Shown here piece after piece: positions 45,201-58,080 of a DNA stretch of 64,000 nt (position 1 is its first letter; every line of letters begins with the position of its first letter). Both the position numbers and the translations under genes were made by a program. Source of the stretch: Morella rubra (taxonomy: Eukaryota; Streptophyta; Magnoliopsida; Fagales; Myricaceae); the NCBI GenBank assembly GCA_003952965.2, contig CM025851.1, positions 8,659,647 to 8,723,646 on the forward strand, read 5' to 3'. The notes below the pieces were generated by a model. That model ran no database searches. It saw only the letters and a list, made by a program, of their open reading frames with translations, and was not told the DNA's origin.

Positions 45201-45495
45201 AGTTTAAAGAAAAAGAAACAAGCACCAGCTTGTCATTGATGTCCGAACAGCTCAGTCTTCCATGTTCCTATGTAACTTTTGCCACATTGTATTAATGTGC
45301 TAAATGTATGCTATTAAAATGTTGATCATCAACAACGAATCATCTTAAAGAAAACCCAAAACGTCATGGACAGATGTTTGGAACCCTCAAGCACGACATC
45401 AATCATAATAGCTCCTACAGATACATATAAGGTTCTGATACATCACAGCAAGAACACCGATGAAAACATGGAGCCATACACATCTTATTTTAATA

Positions 45496-46078
45496 AAGAG
45501 AAATTTACAAATCACACATTAAATTTTAGCACCTCTTTAAAAAATTCATTGGATTTTTAAAAATTTAAAAAAACTCACTGAGTTTGTCATTTTAGTACTA
45601 AAACTCGCTAGACCCAACATCGTTAGACTTGTTTAACGAAAAATTTATCTCGCCCAATTAAAATGTGACACGTGTAATAAATATTTTAAAATTAATGTAA
45701 AATTAATAAAAAAATATATAATTATTATTATTTTAAAAGACAAAGATCGAGGACCCCGATCTTTCACAGTGGCGTGGGAGCTCCCCCACCGTGAAAGGAT
45801 TGGGAACCCCGATCCTTTTAAAAAAATGTATATATATATATATATTAAATTAATTGTGTTTTTTTTTATTTATTAATTTTAGATTAATTTTTATTTTTAT
45901 TTATTTTAATAACACGTGTCACATTGTGATTGGAATGATGCATTTTCCGTTAAACAAGTCTAAAGGTATTGGATTGAGTGAGTTTTGATATCAAAATAAT
46001 AAACTTAGTAAGCTTTTTTAATTTTTTTTAACACCAGTGAGTTTTTTGAAAAGATTATGTGATTTGTAAATTTTACTT
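45496..46078. mobile_element. Fold-back MITE (583 bp), present only in unit A
   Basis: The ends aagagaaatttacaaatcaca and (reverse) aagtaaaatttacaaatcaca are 21-bp inverted repeats with two mismatches. Further inward, gacttgtttaacg pairs with cgttaaacaagtc and gtgacacgtgt with acacgtgtcac, so most of the element can fold on itself. A GC-rich hairpin (tttcacagtggcgtgggag / ctcccccaccgtgaaa) sits near 45757-45797. A ta dinucleotide flanks both ends. Unit B goes straight from cttatttta to agaaaa at about 59603-59616, an empty site. Confidence 0.8.
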
Positions 46079-47897
46079 TAAGAAAAGAGGGAAAAAAATG
46101 AATTTCAGCACGGACCACTACGAAGACCAAGTTGTGAATTGTGATCACGACATTCCCATATTCGCAAAACAAATCGGAAGACGAAGAAGAAAAAAAAGCA
46201 CCCTATTTCCAACTTTTGTTCAGCAAGCACGCAAAAACTAATAGCAATTGCTTTACATGTTCCTAATGAAAACAAACAAACAAATAAACAAAGACCAATA
46301 CAACAATCCTTATACACGATAGAGCGAGGAAGTACGAGGTAATTAATCAGATTGTGGTCTTGACTGGAAGTATCCGACGGCAGCCATAAACTTCGCAGAA
46401 GGATTGCAATGCCATCAAGAGCAGGAGACAAATTGCAGCAAACACTGAGAGAAACTGCCAAGAGCCAAACACGTAAGCTTGAAGAATTTTCCAGCTATAA
46501 CACTCAATCTGCCACTGTGATGCTTGTTCACATCTTGAATCACCTTGTCTAAGAATGGCACTTTCGTCAATTTGACAGACTTGCTCATCCCGTTCCATAG
46601 TTTTGACACCTCCTCATCGTTCTTCAGACGGTTCAAAATGATCCCATTTTCTCTGAGTGTTTTCGCGTCCTCATCGCTATCAATTATACCGTTCATTAAT
46701 TCTGTGTAACGCGTAAAGACCAACGGCCCTGATGCATTTGAAGCTTCGTACGCTACCAAGTTTCTCAAAACCACCTCCGTGTTAACATCTAAGGTAACGG
46801 TGGGGAGGTAAAATGTGGCGTCTTCGCATCAAAAGCAATGGTGGAGATGCCACCATTTGTGGGTACGAAACGAATCCCGCAGTTTGCGAGCTCAGTCACT
46901 GAAGGGATTATGATTTCTTCCACCGATGGTGGCTGGCTAATGTTATTGGTTGAGCTTGAAGTCTGATTTTCTGGCTTGACTTCTTCTTTATCTTGGGAAA
47001 AAAAAGTACTCCAGTGGTTGTTTTAAGATTTTTAATCCGGGAAGGCTCGAGAGGATTTTCCAAGGCAATTTTAGGATGAATTTTAGGGCTTTAGATGCTA
47101 GAACCTTCTTGATAAGACGTATTGGGCCGCCGTTTAGCTTCTGAACCTGCTTCCAGATGAAATCTTGGAGTTGTTTCACGTAACTCGAGTCTGCCGAAGA
47201 GCTTTCCTTCTCTTGCTTGCCATAGTTTTGACCCTCACCTTCGGTAATTTCAGATGGTTCTTCCACTTTGGGCACGATCGGGAGGTACAAAAAGTCAAGC
47301 AAGTGGGAGACCCCTGAGACCTGAATTTTTTGCAGATCTTGATCCGTCAGCATGAACGGTGAAAGCTCTTTGCACAACCCCGTTAACATCGAAAACAGCA
47401 TATCATCCGCCAATTCTAGTGAGGATAATTGGAACTCTTAACATCTTCCGCAATACAACTAATGGAATTTGGTTCTCAAGCATCACCATATCTCTAAGAA
47501 ATGCGTTATGCGCTGACTTCGTTCCTGCGTAGTCCACCAAGTGCGACATCCTGGAGGAAACTCTCGTCAGCGTCTTTCCTTCTTGGACGGCGTAAACTTG
47601 AAGGAATTCAAGCAGGAATGACGCATCAATGGCCATCATCCACGCCAACCTTTCGTCTTTGAAATCCAAGTACTTATGATAGCACGGTCGGATCCTGGAG
47701 TCGACCTTCGTCAATTGGTTAACGACATTTTGGAACTTGAGGCTTTGGAATTGCTTTGCAGTTCTTTTCGCTGCCGCTAGCTTATACCTCTCCATCTCAT
47801 AGAGCTCCGGACGCAAATAGTGGTAAGGACCAAGAGCAACTTCTTGTGGGGTATAAGATTCTGGATGACTAGCCAGAAGGGCTGTGGGAACATTGAA

Positions 47898-48976
47898 TGA
47901 AAAATCTAGTTTAGACCCTAACTTCACCTAGAGGGGGGTGAATAGGTGAAATCTGTAAATTAACGAATCAATATCAATTTTAAAACAAGTTCTAAAATTG
48001 ATCAGTCTAGATATATCAATCAACCAACACAATCATTAAATCAATAAATAAACTTATAAAGAAATTAATCAAACGCATAAAGAGACAAGAGATTTGATGA
48101 TGAAGTGGAAAACCTTTGAAAAACCATTCAAAGGAAAAACCACTCCGGGCTAGCAGCACCTGAAATTCACTAAGAAGAAAACCTTACAACAGTGATTCAG
48201 ACACGGGCAACCCCAATTGCTTGACTCTGACAACCCTGATGTAATAATCCAAGCACCCCTGCTCAGATCTGCTCCAAGCAGTAATCACCTCAACCGTTGA
48301 GGTTCTTCTTAATGATCTTCACGAACACCCTTGTTCTTCAACACACCTTCAACACTATGAAGGGACAAAGTAGTATATAGGAAGAGTAGAGAGAAATTCA
48401 ATATCTTGAAGCACTAATTTTCTAGGGTTTTTTTTTCTCAAGGAAAAGGGCAGCAAAAACTCTCAAAGGAAGCCTATATATCACGTTCCAGTCGGCCTCT
48501 TACGAACCCTAGTAGGGTTTCAAAAATCATCCACAAGGGAATCCCAAAAATCTAGCAATTTTTGAAATTCGCCGGAAGTCGCTCGAGTGTAGGTCGAGCG
48601 CTCGTCGAACGTGATGTCTCTGTATGAAAAATTCTTAAGAACGCTCGAGCGCCTGTCGAGCGTTAGTCAAATGTGATGTCTCTGTATGAATATTTTCAAA
48701 GACGCTCAAGCGCCGGTCGAGCGTTAGTCGAACGTGACGTCTCTATATGAATATTTTCAAGGACGCTCGAGCGCCGGTCGAGCGTTAGTTGAACGTGACG
48801 TCTCTGTATGAATATTTTCAAGGCCGCTCGAGCGCTTGTTGAACGCTGGTTGAACGTGAAGAAGACTTTGGACAGACTATTGATTCTAACTTTTGAACAA
48901 ATGTGTGTACCAAAAATACAACTTGATCAAGACATATTTTGACACAGAATGATGCCAAAACAGTAAAAACCTAACA
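47898..48976 (+). mobile_element. Solo LTR (1079 bp) inside the DUF247 gene, TSD ttgaa
   Basis: It starts tgaaaaatctag and ends aaaaacctaaca (TG..CA), flanked by ttgaa at 47893-47897 and 48977-48981. The flanking identity extends to aacattgaa (9 bp), so a 9-bp duplication of another element class cannot be fully excluded. It contains the cacctagaggggggtgaatagg block common in plant LTRs, and an internal 61-bp tandem array. It is inserted in the codon run encoding SIFN/VPT. Confidence 0.8.
48581..48861. repeat. 61-bp tandem array (about 4.5 units) in the solo LTR
   Basis: Units start at 48581, 48643, 48704, 48765 and 48826, each gctcgagcgc(c/t)ggtcgagcg..., then gaacgtgacgtctctgtatg and aatattttcaagg. 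Each unit holds a self-complementary gctcgagc core and a tgacgt motif. Confidence 0.9.
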
Positions 48977-49092
48977 TTGAAAATGGATACAGGAACTTCT
49001 GCATCATCCTCTAGCTCTTCTTCAAGGGTTCGGCGGATCTGAATGACCCATCGAAGCTCATCAAACTTGTTGGAATCAGATTGTGAAGACAT

Positions 49093-50513
49093 CGTGGGTT
49101 AGGGAGAAGACATATTGGTTGCTGTCCTAGGAGAAGCTTTTGGTGTTGTGGCAGTTATGGTGCATTGAGTGATGAGGGGAGTTAGCAGAACAAGGCTTTT
49201 ATTGGCCTGAGCCTCACATGCAGACAACCCTATGTTCGATGACCTTGAATACGACTACTTGCTATAAACAATTGAACATGCTTTTCTCGCTGCCCTTGTA
49301 TTATCTTAAATCTTGGGAGCATCTTTTCCGTTTTTCTTCTCTTTGTACTCATTTTGAACGAAGTGTGGCTCGAGATAGACTTATAGAGCTGCATGAGCTA
49401 CATTTGCTATAAGATAGAATAGTAAAAAAAGAAAGAAAGTCGTACGTCGTGACATTTGCCTAACACCATACATCAGGTGGGGAAACATTTTGAGTTGGAT
49501 CCAACCCCACACGCTCACGAGAAGCCAGTCCAGGGATCGATCTTGCCATAAGTGGGTTTCGTAACAAAAGGAAGGAATTTCTATGTACGCCCCATATGGT
49601 GAAAGCAGTACGAACAATAATTTGAAATTATGATGAGAATGCAAAATGTCATATTTTTCTCCTTTAATATTTAGTCTTTTATACTTATTTGGTGCATAAA
49701 TATACTCATTATTCTTATGTTTTGATTTAGGATACAAATGGAGGCGTTAAGTGCAAAACGAAGTTAATTGGGCAGATTTAGACGGTTTCAACATTGCTTC
49801 GTAATCTGGGTATAACCCTCTCATCTAAGCTCTGATTGAGATGATTCAAGATTCTATGGAACACCAAGAAAACGATCTACAACTTCATGTTTTGAGTTTT
49901 GAAGATACCGGCTGCATGAAGGACAAAATCGGGCTTGAATTGCGGCACCTGCACTGTTGACGTTCTGGAACATTCCGTAGATTGCAATTATCATACGCGG
50001 ATCTGACCTGTTGATTTTGGGCAGTTTCCAGACCTGGTGCATGAAAATTCCAGATGACGACACCACTTTCTTAGTTTTATTAGGTCTTTATTTTATTTTT
50101 AATATTTTCCTTAAATAGTCAAATTCGGTGTTGTGTTGGAAATGGAACTGGGTTTCGACCCAGTTGAAGAACTCAACACGCGATTCCAGTCATTGCGATA
50201 AGAGGACAGGGTCTCACAGACAGTGTAGGGTCTGACTGTGATTCCGGGGAGTTGGAGTGGGAAGCTGTATTGGGTTTGGTGGGAAAATATCGAGGAGACA
50301 GAGAAAGGAGGATCGAGAGTGAAAGAGAAGAAGGAAGGGCTTAATGAGTCTACAGTTGGTCGAAGGAAGCATTCCCATCCTTCGAGTTTCGTCCGAAATT
50401 CAAGCTTTGTGAAAACAGTCAGGGTTTGGCTCGGGTGTACTTAGCCAGGAAAATGATTTTGGTCGGCTGCTTTGAATCTATCCAAATGGATCACTCCTTT
50501 CTAGCTTAACTGC
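49093..50513. other. 5' flank of the DUF247 gene, no gene seen
   Basis: It includes the likely promoter of the DUF247 gene. A minus-strand stretch (49854-50066) reads DPRMIIAIYGMFQNV and ARFCPSCSRYLQNSKHEVVD. It resembles repeated noncoding or retroelement-like sequence, but I cannot assign a domain to it. It is followed by purine-rich sequence (50250-50350). Confidence 0.45.
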
Positions 50514-50683
50514 TTTGATGTTAAAAATTTTAGAAAGATGTAGTTGGTGAAAAAGAGAGATTATTTGAATGAATTTTTTACATTTATTTAGAGTAAAAAG
50601 TGATGATTTAACGAAAAGAATGAGAATTTTAAGAGTTATTTTATTGGGGCGTAAATTTTGAGGGCCAAAATTTTTGATGTCAA
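50514..50683. mobile_element. Small MITE-like repeat outside the duplicated units
   Basis: Left end tttgatgttaaaaatttt and right end aatttttgatgtcaaa are inverted repeats of about 17 bp with a few mismatches. The interior (gttggtgaaaaagag, gatttaacg, ttattttatt) matches the copies at 42927 and 56470. No clear target duplication. Confidence 0.5.
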
Positions 50684-52309
50684 ACATCTCGTTCAAAATT
50701 TTTGTTTCAACTCGGCTAAGTGAAGGAGTTGTTCAACCCCGATTGATAGGCCTATTTTCAAATAATTGCCACCTACACCGTTAAGGCAATAACTAGCCCT
50801 TACCGGTGGCGATTTTAGCGGTGGCTGTTTCCGGTTAACCTACATTTATATTGGACAATTTTTTTGAGTATTTGCACTTGGCCAATGTATTATTTTTTCT
50901 TTTGTCCATTGATCACATATCAATAAAATTTAAACTCATGAAATCCAAAATCAAATAAAATTAAGAACATTTTAAAAGATGAGATGAGAATCTAATGTTC
51001 AAACTAATAAAATCTAAAATCAATAAATTTAAAGAACATTGATCACATATCAATAAAATCTAAACTTATAAAATTCAAAATCAATAAACTTAGAGAACAT
51101 CTTGATAAAAAGATATAAACAAAATTAAAATCAATTTTCATCCCAAAATCCTTTCTCCTTAATTTTCGTAGCCAAAATGGGAAACACTACATACACCCTT
51201 ACCATCCCACCTAGTAGTCAAAATAACCAGCAATCTTAATCAATATCAAAATTCAAAGAGCAGAAGAAGCACATACTAGTAATAGTAAACCGGTTACTGA
51301 AAACATAAGTATCATATCAATTCTTTACTTAACAAAGAGCAATATTATAAACGGATTAATGAAAACATAAGTATCTTATCAATTCTTTACTTAACAGAGA
51401 AGTTTATTTAATAGAGAAGTAAAATAAAATAATAATTTCTCTCTCCCATCATTTTCTTCTCCTTCCCATCTTTGTTTAGTTGTCAATAATTATTCCATTT
51501 ATATTAGATTTTTTTTTTTAAATACCTCAGCCACCCAGAACAGCCGCTCATATTGCTCTCTCTCACACACATACTAAAAATATAACTGACACTAGACACC
51601 CATGACCCCCCTCTCCTAACAAACACACACTCGCACCGCTCCATTTGATGCAAAGAATCTCACAAAAACACACTCAACTCAATAGTGCCATCATCAATGA
51701 GAAGAGGAGCAAACGAACCCAATCCTCTTCAATGTCTTCATATTTTTTCTTGCACCACCTCCTATTAGCTCCTCTATTTCTCTCCCTCTCCTTCCATCTC
51801 TCCCCCCATAACACCCCTCTCTCTTTTTTTTCATTGTTTGACATATTATTTGTCTCTCACTCGTTTGACATATAGTATATATATATATATATATATAGTC
51901 TATGTTTACTTATTTCTTCCTTGAGCTTATTTAATATCTTTCTATACTTGTTTGCATGTTTTGCTATTATTATTTTTTTTAAAAAAATGTAATTGCATTC
52001 AGTTTTACATTATTTCTCATTGAGTTTGCAATGTATTATTATTTCATTTCGACTTTCCATTAGGGGATCTAATTTTGTTAAAGTCTTTCATAATGCTATT
52101 TATCTTGTATTTTCTCTCTTGTTAACATTTTATTAAGCTTCTAGCCGAATATTGTGCCCTCAATAATTGACCTTGTAATTTCTATGTAGTTATAACCTAG
52201 GAGCTATTATTTAAGATACCACATGCTTAGCCGAAATGCCTTTCTTTCTCAATTTTTTTTTTCTTTCTTTCGTTTCTTTTTTTTCTTTCTAGCCAAATGG
52301 TGCATGCAT
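50684..52309. other. Intergenic region before unit B, no gene seen
   Basis: AT-rich DNA with two near-repeated catcaataaaatctaaa(c/t) segments (50920-51080), a duplicated aaacataagtatc segment (51300 and 51365) and a (ta)n run at 51875-51898. It ends at the unit B breakpoint, within catgtggggtgctgg. Confidence 0.6.
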
Positions 52310-55300
52310 GTGGGGTGCTGGACCCATTCTTCCATTGCAACACACGAGTCTGTTACAGCACTGGAAAATGGAGACAAATTATGGATTAAACTTTGGAAAG
52401 TTAGACATCACAAGGTTTACTCTAAAATAAATCTTTACTTTCGACACTCAAAATAGAAGAGGTGATTTGAATAAGAAAAAAGATTTCATTGCAGACTTTA
52501 GTAGAACTAACATTACTGAAACGTCCAGAGTCTCGGTATGAAATTTGTTCAAATTCCAATAATGAACATCATTTACTGATAATTATCTGCTACAGTGAAG
52601 GGGCATCTATTGTGAAAAGTGCAACTTGCCTTGAGCACAAGAAGCTGAGAAGCACAATTTAACCGGTGGCTAGAGTAGTCAAGCTGATGCTTACGGCTGC
52701 AGTGCACAGTATTCTAAGAGAGAGGAAGGCAAGGCTATATGAGGAGAAAGTGAGGAAGTTAGGCCTGGACTGATGGAAACCATAGGAAATATATATCAGG
52801 GTCAAAGTTAAGGACATCCTCCTGCATAAAGACCCCTGAAGTTATTGTTGCTGGGCTGTTGACATACCCGCCAATTGTTAATGTTAGTTATACTCTATGG
52901 ATTGGATTGATCTTGCAGGTTGGGAGCTGTCTGGATTTGGTTAAGGACCCCTCATCCATCTGGCTGTCTCCACTGCTGTCAGTGTATTGCTCTTGATTTA
53001 TGATCAACATAAAAACTTACCACAGATACATGACTTTGTGTATCTGTAGAAATGTCCTTTTGTGGTCCAGAATTCATGTGTATCTAGTAAGGGATTTGCC
53101 CGTATATGCATTGAATTATAAACTATTTCTTATCAAAAAAAAAAAAAAAACTTATGGTCGGCCGGGGGTGATACTAGGTGCTCTAGACAGGACCAACAAG
53201 AGCCATAGAAAGTGCAGTGTCTTGTGAAACTGCAAGGGACTACTAGACAATGAAAAGTTTTATGACTCTATGCTAATTAAAAATACACACGTTTGACATC
53301 AAACCTTTACAGATGTTTTTCCTAAAAAAGAACACAACCTAAACTTACTTGTGGAGAATGAGAGATATGCCACACAAAATAAATGTTCCTGTCACAAGAA
53401 TCCATCCAATGATCATCAATCTGCAATCATTGATTTAATGTGGGTAAATAAGCAAATAGAATAAAAGAAAGATCACATCAGAAGGGGAACAAATCATAGA
53501 GAATCACTCACATGTATACAGCAGACTGCAGGCCAAAAACTGAAAATACTGCAATGAACAGTAAAGCAACAATTTAACAAAGAAGTCTCTGGTGATAGGA
53601 AATAGTATGCATCTAAAGAGGGAACCGATAAATGCTTACTGAAACCAACAAATGCCACCAGTAGCATTAAAGCAGCAACGATATTGAGAACTTGCATCCT
53701 GTAGGAAAGACCAGAAAATCAATTCGATCAAATGAAGCCTCAAATCTTGCCAAAAGAATGAAAACAAAAACAAAAATAAAGAGGAGGGAAATAGTTGAAG
53801 CACTCTACTCACACAGGATCCAAAAAATGACGTATTTGTTTTGAGGTCTCCTGTGTCTTGGTTTGAGGAATCATCGCGGAAATATTTGTTGTTTTTCCCA
53901 AATTTTCAATGTCTTTCTGGATATATGGAGGTAGAAACAGTTGTTGCTGAACTCCGACCTCCTTAGCTGCCTCAAGGTTATTCAGTACGTCCCTTCAAAG
54001 TCTCAACAGTCCTATCCGATTGATCGAGAAGATATTCCAATATATTCGTCGTACTTGAACGAAATTTTCCCTTTGCCGTGTATAGAATACCACTTGCAGT
54101 ACTGAAACCACAAAAAGATATTTAACAGTGAAGTCATAAAGAATGAACCAGCCTTAAACTCAACACATACGAGGGCGCAAGAACAAAAGGGGAAGCCTGG
54201 CAGGGGACTTACATAGCTGTAATGATAAGAAGTACAAGGAATATAAGAGAAAGTGTGTAAGCAATTCGAGAATAGCTATCGCTATTTCCTCTGCAGCAAC
54301 GGCAGCAGCTGAGGATTAAGAGGCAGAGGCCAAATATGAAAAACCAGGTCGCAGCAACGGCCAGAAGAGGAATACCAGTAAATGCAACTGACTGCGTGGA
54401 AAACATACTTCACACACTCAGAAGAAATTAAATATCCCCAGCCAACTATAATAAAAACAATAAATATGACAAATAACTTGATATTAGCGATCATGCAAAA
54501 TCATTGCGAGGCAGACATTTGGGGAGCTTCACCCATACATATAATTCACAGAACCAGAATATATATATATAAAAAAAAGAAGAAGAATAAGAAGAAGGAA
54601 ATTTACGTGTTAAATAAGACCTTTAATTGTTGAATGTCGGAGACTGATATTTCATCATAAAGAAGCAAAACACGTTAAATTCAACAGTCAGTTATCATAG
54701 AAGCCAAGAACAGGCCGAAAAACTGTATAAGCCGAAGAACTATCAAAAGCTTCCTCTGAGTCCTAACATATATACATAATACTCGGCAAAACTCGAGTGA
54801 CAGAGTCAATGTGAAGTCTTAAAAACTCAGCATTATAATGAAAAAAGAATCCTATAATGAACTGCAACTTAGTACATGTTAATAATCAGGACAAGGCAAT
54901 GAGTGGAACACTGATGCGAAGAACTCACAGAATGGTAATGTTCGTCAGCAATATTCCAGCCACCCTCGTAATAAGTAAATTAGGCACGTGGATCTATTCT
55001 GTGGGTTTTATTTGCAGCTAATATCGAGGATGCGTTCTGCAGTACAACTGCCGCATTCATGTTTTCCTCGACAACGTACCCCCTCATTCCCCATGTGGTG
55101 AAAGCAACTCCGTTCTTATCGCCATCTATCCACACGTGAACCATTGATGATTTTTATTAGCATGGGAAACAAGAGCTCGTGGGATTTAATGTAGAAGGAC
55201 TAGGTCCTGATCAAAATAGACAAGTGATACAGAGAGAGAGACGGAGACAGAGGGAGATGGCAGAGGGAAATCATTTTTTTTTAAAAAAAAAAAAAAAAAA

Positions 55301-55440
55301 ACAAAACAAGAAGTACATTCAGAATGTTTGGCCGAGAGATGATGAAATTGTGGAGCTCCATGACAAAGGGAAAAGAAGTTCGAAGTTACGTGGAGAAAAG
55401 TCGCAAGGAGAAGACATGATAACTGCAATTTGGAATGCAT
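52310..55440 (-). pseudogene. Membrane protein AT2G25270-like, copy B (truncated)
   Basis: Exons 1-7 and the first about 51 nt of exon 8 (52310-52360) are present, with the same borders as copy A. The rest of exon 8 and exon 9 are absent, so the conserved YNQSGPLMPLLC region and the last helix are lost. An extra C in exon 4 (tacgtcccttc near 53991; copy A has tacgtccttc) shifts the frame. The exon 1 donor base changes from G to T (gaat|gtac), which weakens the splice site. The signal peptide and first helices are otherwise unchanged from copy A. It cannot give a full protein. Confidence 0.88.
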
Positions 55441-55655
55441 TGTGTTATTTGCTCTCGGCTCTATTATTGGGTTCCTCTCTGTGGGAGAAATGCAGCTCAT
55501 CCATGCATGAATCTGTGATACTTTTATCGGCGTCTATACTTCAACGAGAGACTAGTGGGAGAGAGAAAGAAAGAGTCCGTTGGATGAGCGACTGTTTCCT
55601 GGATGAAAGAGTCGGAATATTATCTGTCAGCCTCGCATACCGGGAGAGGATTTGA

Positions 55656-58080
55656 GCAGTGAGAGTCTCAAACCAACCAGCAACTTACCTTCCTCAACCG
55701 CATCGGATGAGTCGAAACAATAAAAACCATGAAAAGCTTTATGATCAGTTGAAATGAGGAAAACGAGTCTCTTAGATTGTTATGAATCAGGAGGTGCCTC
55801 CAATTAGACCTACAACTTCGGAAGATGTCGACGGAGATCCTAAATAATGAATATTAAATCCTAAAATCCAAATTTCATAAAGACCCCGCGTGACTTAAAT
55901 AGGGAACGTACTCAAAGAGTGGACACCAAGCTCTGCTCAATTTTAGAAATACTAGTAATTAAAACCGAAATAAGCCTACACAAACCCCCATTTAGCGAAC
56001 TCCCTTGGTTTCCTTATTAGATATTATATGATATTTAGAAAAATGTGCATGCAATGATTTCAAAATCCAATCAGGATATAATTTATAATGGTAGTTTTCC
56101 CCTTTGCATCCCTAGCTTCCTTGTCAGGTAAAACATTCTTTGGCCTCTAAAATGAAGATTTTATCATGTGGGGGATAAAATTATCTTTGCTATCAAAACA
56201 TCATTTTCTGTCAATTTGGAGAATTCTGTCCAAGGGTGTAGAGTGTCTAGAGTTGGTAGTTGATGGAATTGCAATTTAGCAAATGTGATGGTTTAAGATG
56301 CGAAATATGAAATGATTTCATATTCTTAATTGAAAATTATATTATAAATATAGTTTTGATAATTAAATCAACCTGTTCTTATCCATAAAAGTCCAATCCA
56401 CATACATGAGGGAATCAATAATAGAAATATAATAATTTAAATAATTATACTTCAACTTATGTTAGAATGTTTGATGGTAAAAATTTTGGTGTTGGAGTTG
56501 GTGAAAAAGTAAAGAGAAAGACGATTTGAATGATTTTTTTTATTTATATTTATTTGAAGTAAAAAATATATTTAATAAGAAAGATTTTTTAGAAGTTATT
56601 TTATTGAAAATTTTAGAATCTCGAAATTTTTAAACGTCTCTATATAAATAGCAACACCTAAGGAGAAAGAACATATATTGCTTACTTTATGATGTCGAGT
56701 TTGTGGTCCCAATGGGCTCCAAAGGGAATGAGTTGTCCAGTTGAAGAGGACACTCACGGCCTAAAGTGTCTATTAATTATGTTAATCATCAATGATACTG
56801 TACACAACTATGGTTTCAAAAATTGATCAACTCATGTCGCTTTACCCACACGTATGCTACATACCTAATAGTTGCACTCATGACAAATTCTAACTGGTGT
56901 CTGTTGATTAGGGGAGATTTTCATTTTGGTTTATGTTCTAAATGGACCTCCATCTATGGATTTGAGCTTTTGCATCACTGGCCCCACAGAAGACAGAACA
57001 GTGAGCAATTTGACTTTCTTCCTCCTACCGTCCTACGTCTTAGGTATATCTTTCTTATGATTGTGTTTTTTGGCTTATATATATATATATTTTTTGTATT
57101 TTTTTTTTTGTTCTAAATAAGCTTCATAACACCAAAACACCCTAATAGCCTATGGAGGAATCCATGGGTCATAACTGGAGAGAATTGTTAGAAGAATGAT
57201 AGCAATGAGAATATTACCCTCAAAGTTCTCTAGAGCAGCCCATTTAGTAAGATCATGGGCAGTCGCATTAGCATTATACATTAGGCTGCATTTGTTTCGG
57301 CGTAAAATGAAAAAAATAAAAAATTATTTATAACTTAAAATATTTGTAGGAAAAACTAAATAAATTTCAGTAATTTTCTAATTCTTAAAAATAAACATAT
57401 AATGTTTAGTTGTCATTTGAAAATTTAAAGAATATTTTGTAATAGTTTCAATTTTTGTCCCTTTTTTTCGTGAGCTTGTTTAGTTGATGTATCTTTTAGA
57501 TTCATAATAGCAATTATATTAGAAAGATTAGACAAATACTTCTCCAATGATCCATTTGAGTTATCAATTAAATAAAAAAGGTCCGGTTGAAAAAGTTGCG
57601 TCATTCTTACAAATTTGCCAATCAGCAAATGAAGAGTGGAATCGAAGTTCAAATGACAAGGAGATATTAAAATAATGAAAGCAGGTCCCATAAAATACAA
57701 ATTACAACGTGAAACACTAAACAAATTTTTATTGTCAATAAAGATATTAGAAATGCTGCATAACAATAAAAAGAGTGTCTAACATAAAATTCCTAAATTA
57801 ACTACTTTCATAATGATAAATTAATATTCAACAATTTAGTAAAGAAAATTCTCCAACTAAATTTTACGAACTGAGCAGATTGCAAAATGGGAGAGCTGTG
57901 AATAGAGAGAGATTTTTTGACTTTAAACTTCAAATTATAGGCTTTGGTTAGGATAGTAGAAAAAAAATGGTTAAAAAAAATAGTAGGTAGCTAACAGTCA
58001 CCTTTATTTTCCTTTGAACATTTATCTAATTTTCTTTTACTCTTTTTTTGGACTCCTACTAAACACATATTTTTTGAAAA
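55656..58080. other. Upstream/intergenic part of unit B
   Basis: It matches 42110-44520 with small indels: a shorter (ta)n at 57077-57090, and a MITE-like segment at 56470-56630 whose right end (gaaatttttaaacgtctc) is better kept than in A. Short open frames here are not supported as genes. Confidence 0.6.

Larger units (their letters stand above)
38709..46112. repeat. Segmental duplication, unit A (7.4 kb)
   Basis: It is nearly identical over its length to 52310-59642, in the same orientation, interrupted only by insertions private to one copy. It starts inside exon 8 of the membrane-protein gene and ends at tgaatttcagcacg. Copy A keeps exon 9 and the 3' flank outside the unit, so A is the parental locus. 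Most base differences are single substitutions or short indels, which implies a recent duplication. Confidence 0.9.
46347..49092 (-). pseudogene. UPF0481/DUF247 protein gene, broken by a solo LTR and frameshifts
   Basis: DUF247 proteins are plant-specific, usually single-exon, about 450-550 residues, with a C-terminal membrane helix; roles include self-incompatibility and seed or defence traits. Here 48982-49092 gives MSSQSDSNKFDELRWVIQIR to VSIFN. A 1079-bp LTR interrupts the frame, and 47897 downward gives VPTALLASHPESYTPQEVAL and GPYHYLRPELYEMERYKLAA, both hallmark motifs. MLENQIPLVVLRKML and LCKELSPF follow. The C-terminus is a helix in FGSWQFLSVFAAICLLLLMA. Frameshifts of one base lie near 47431, 46998-47005 (an A/T run), 46818 and 46477. 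Apart from these the protein is well conserved, so the loss is probably recent. Confidence 0.88.

Noticed and set aside
48581..48861. CRISPR-like array
   Set aside because: Repeats are contiguous 61-bp tandem units without unique spacers, inside a plant LTR.
49854..50066. Possible small gene with a CPSC motif
   Set aside because: No domain could be recognised and the surroundings look repetitive; kept only as a note in the intergenic entry.
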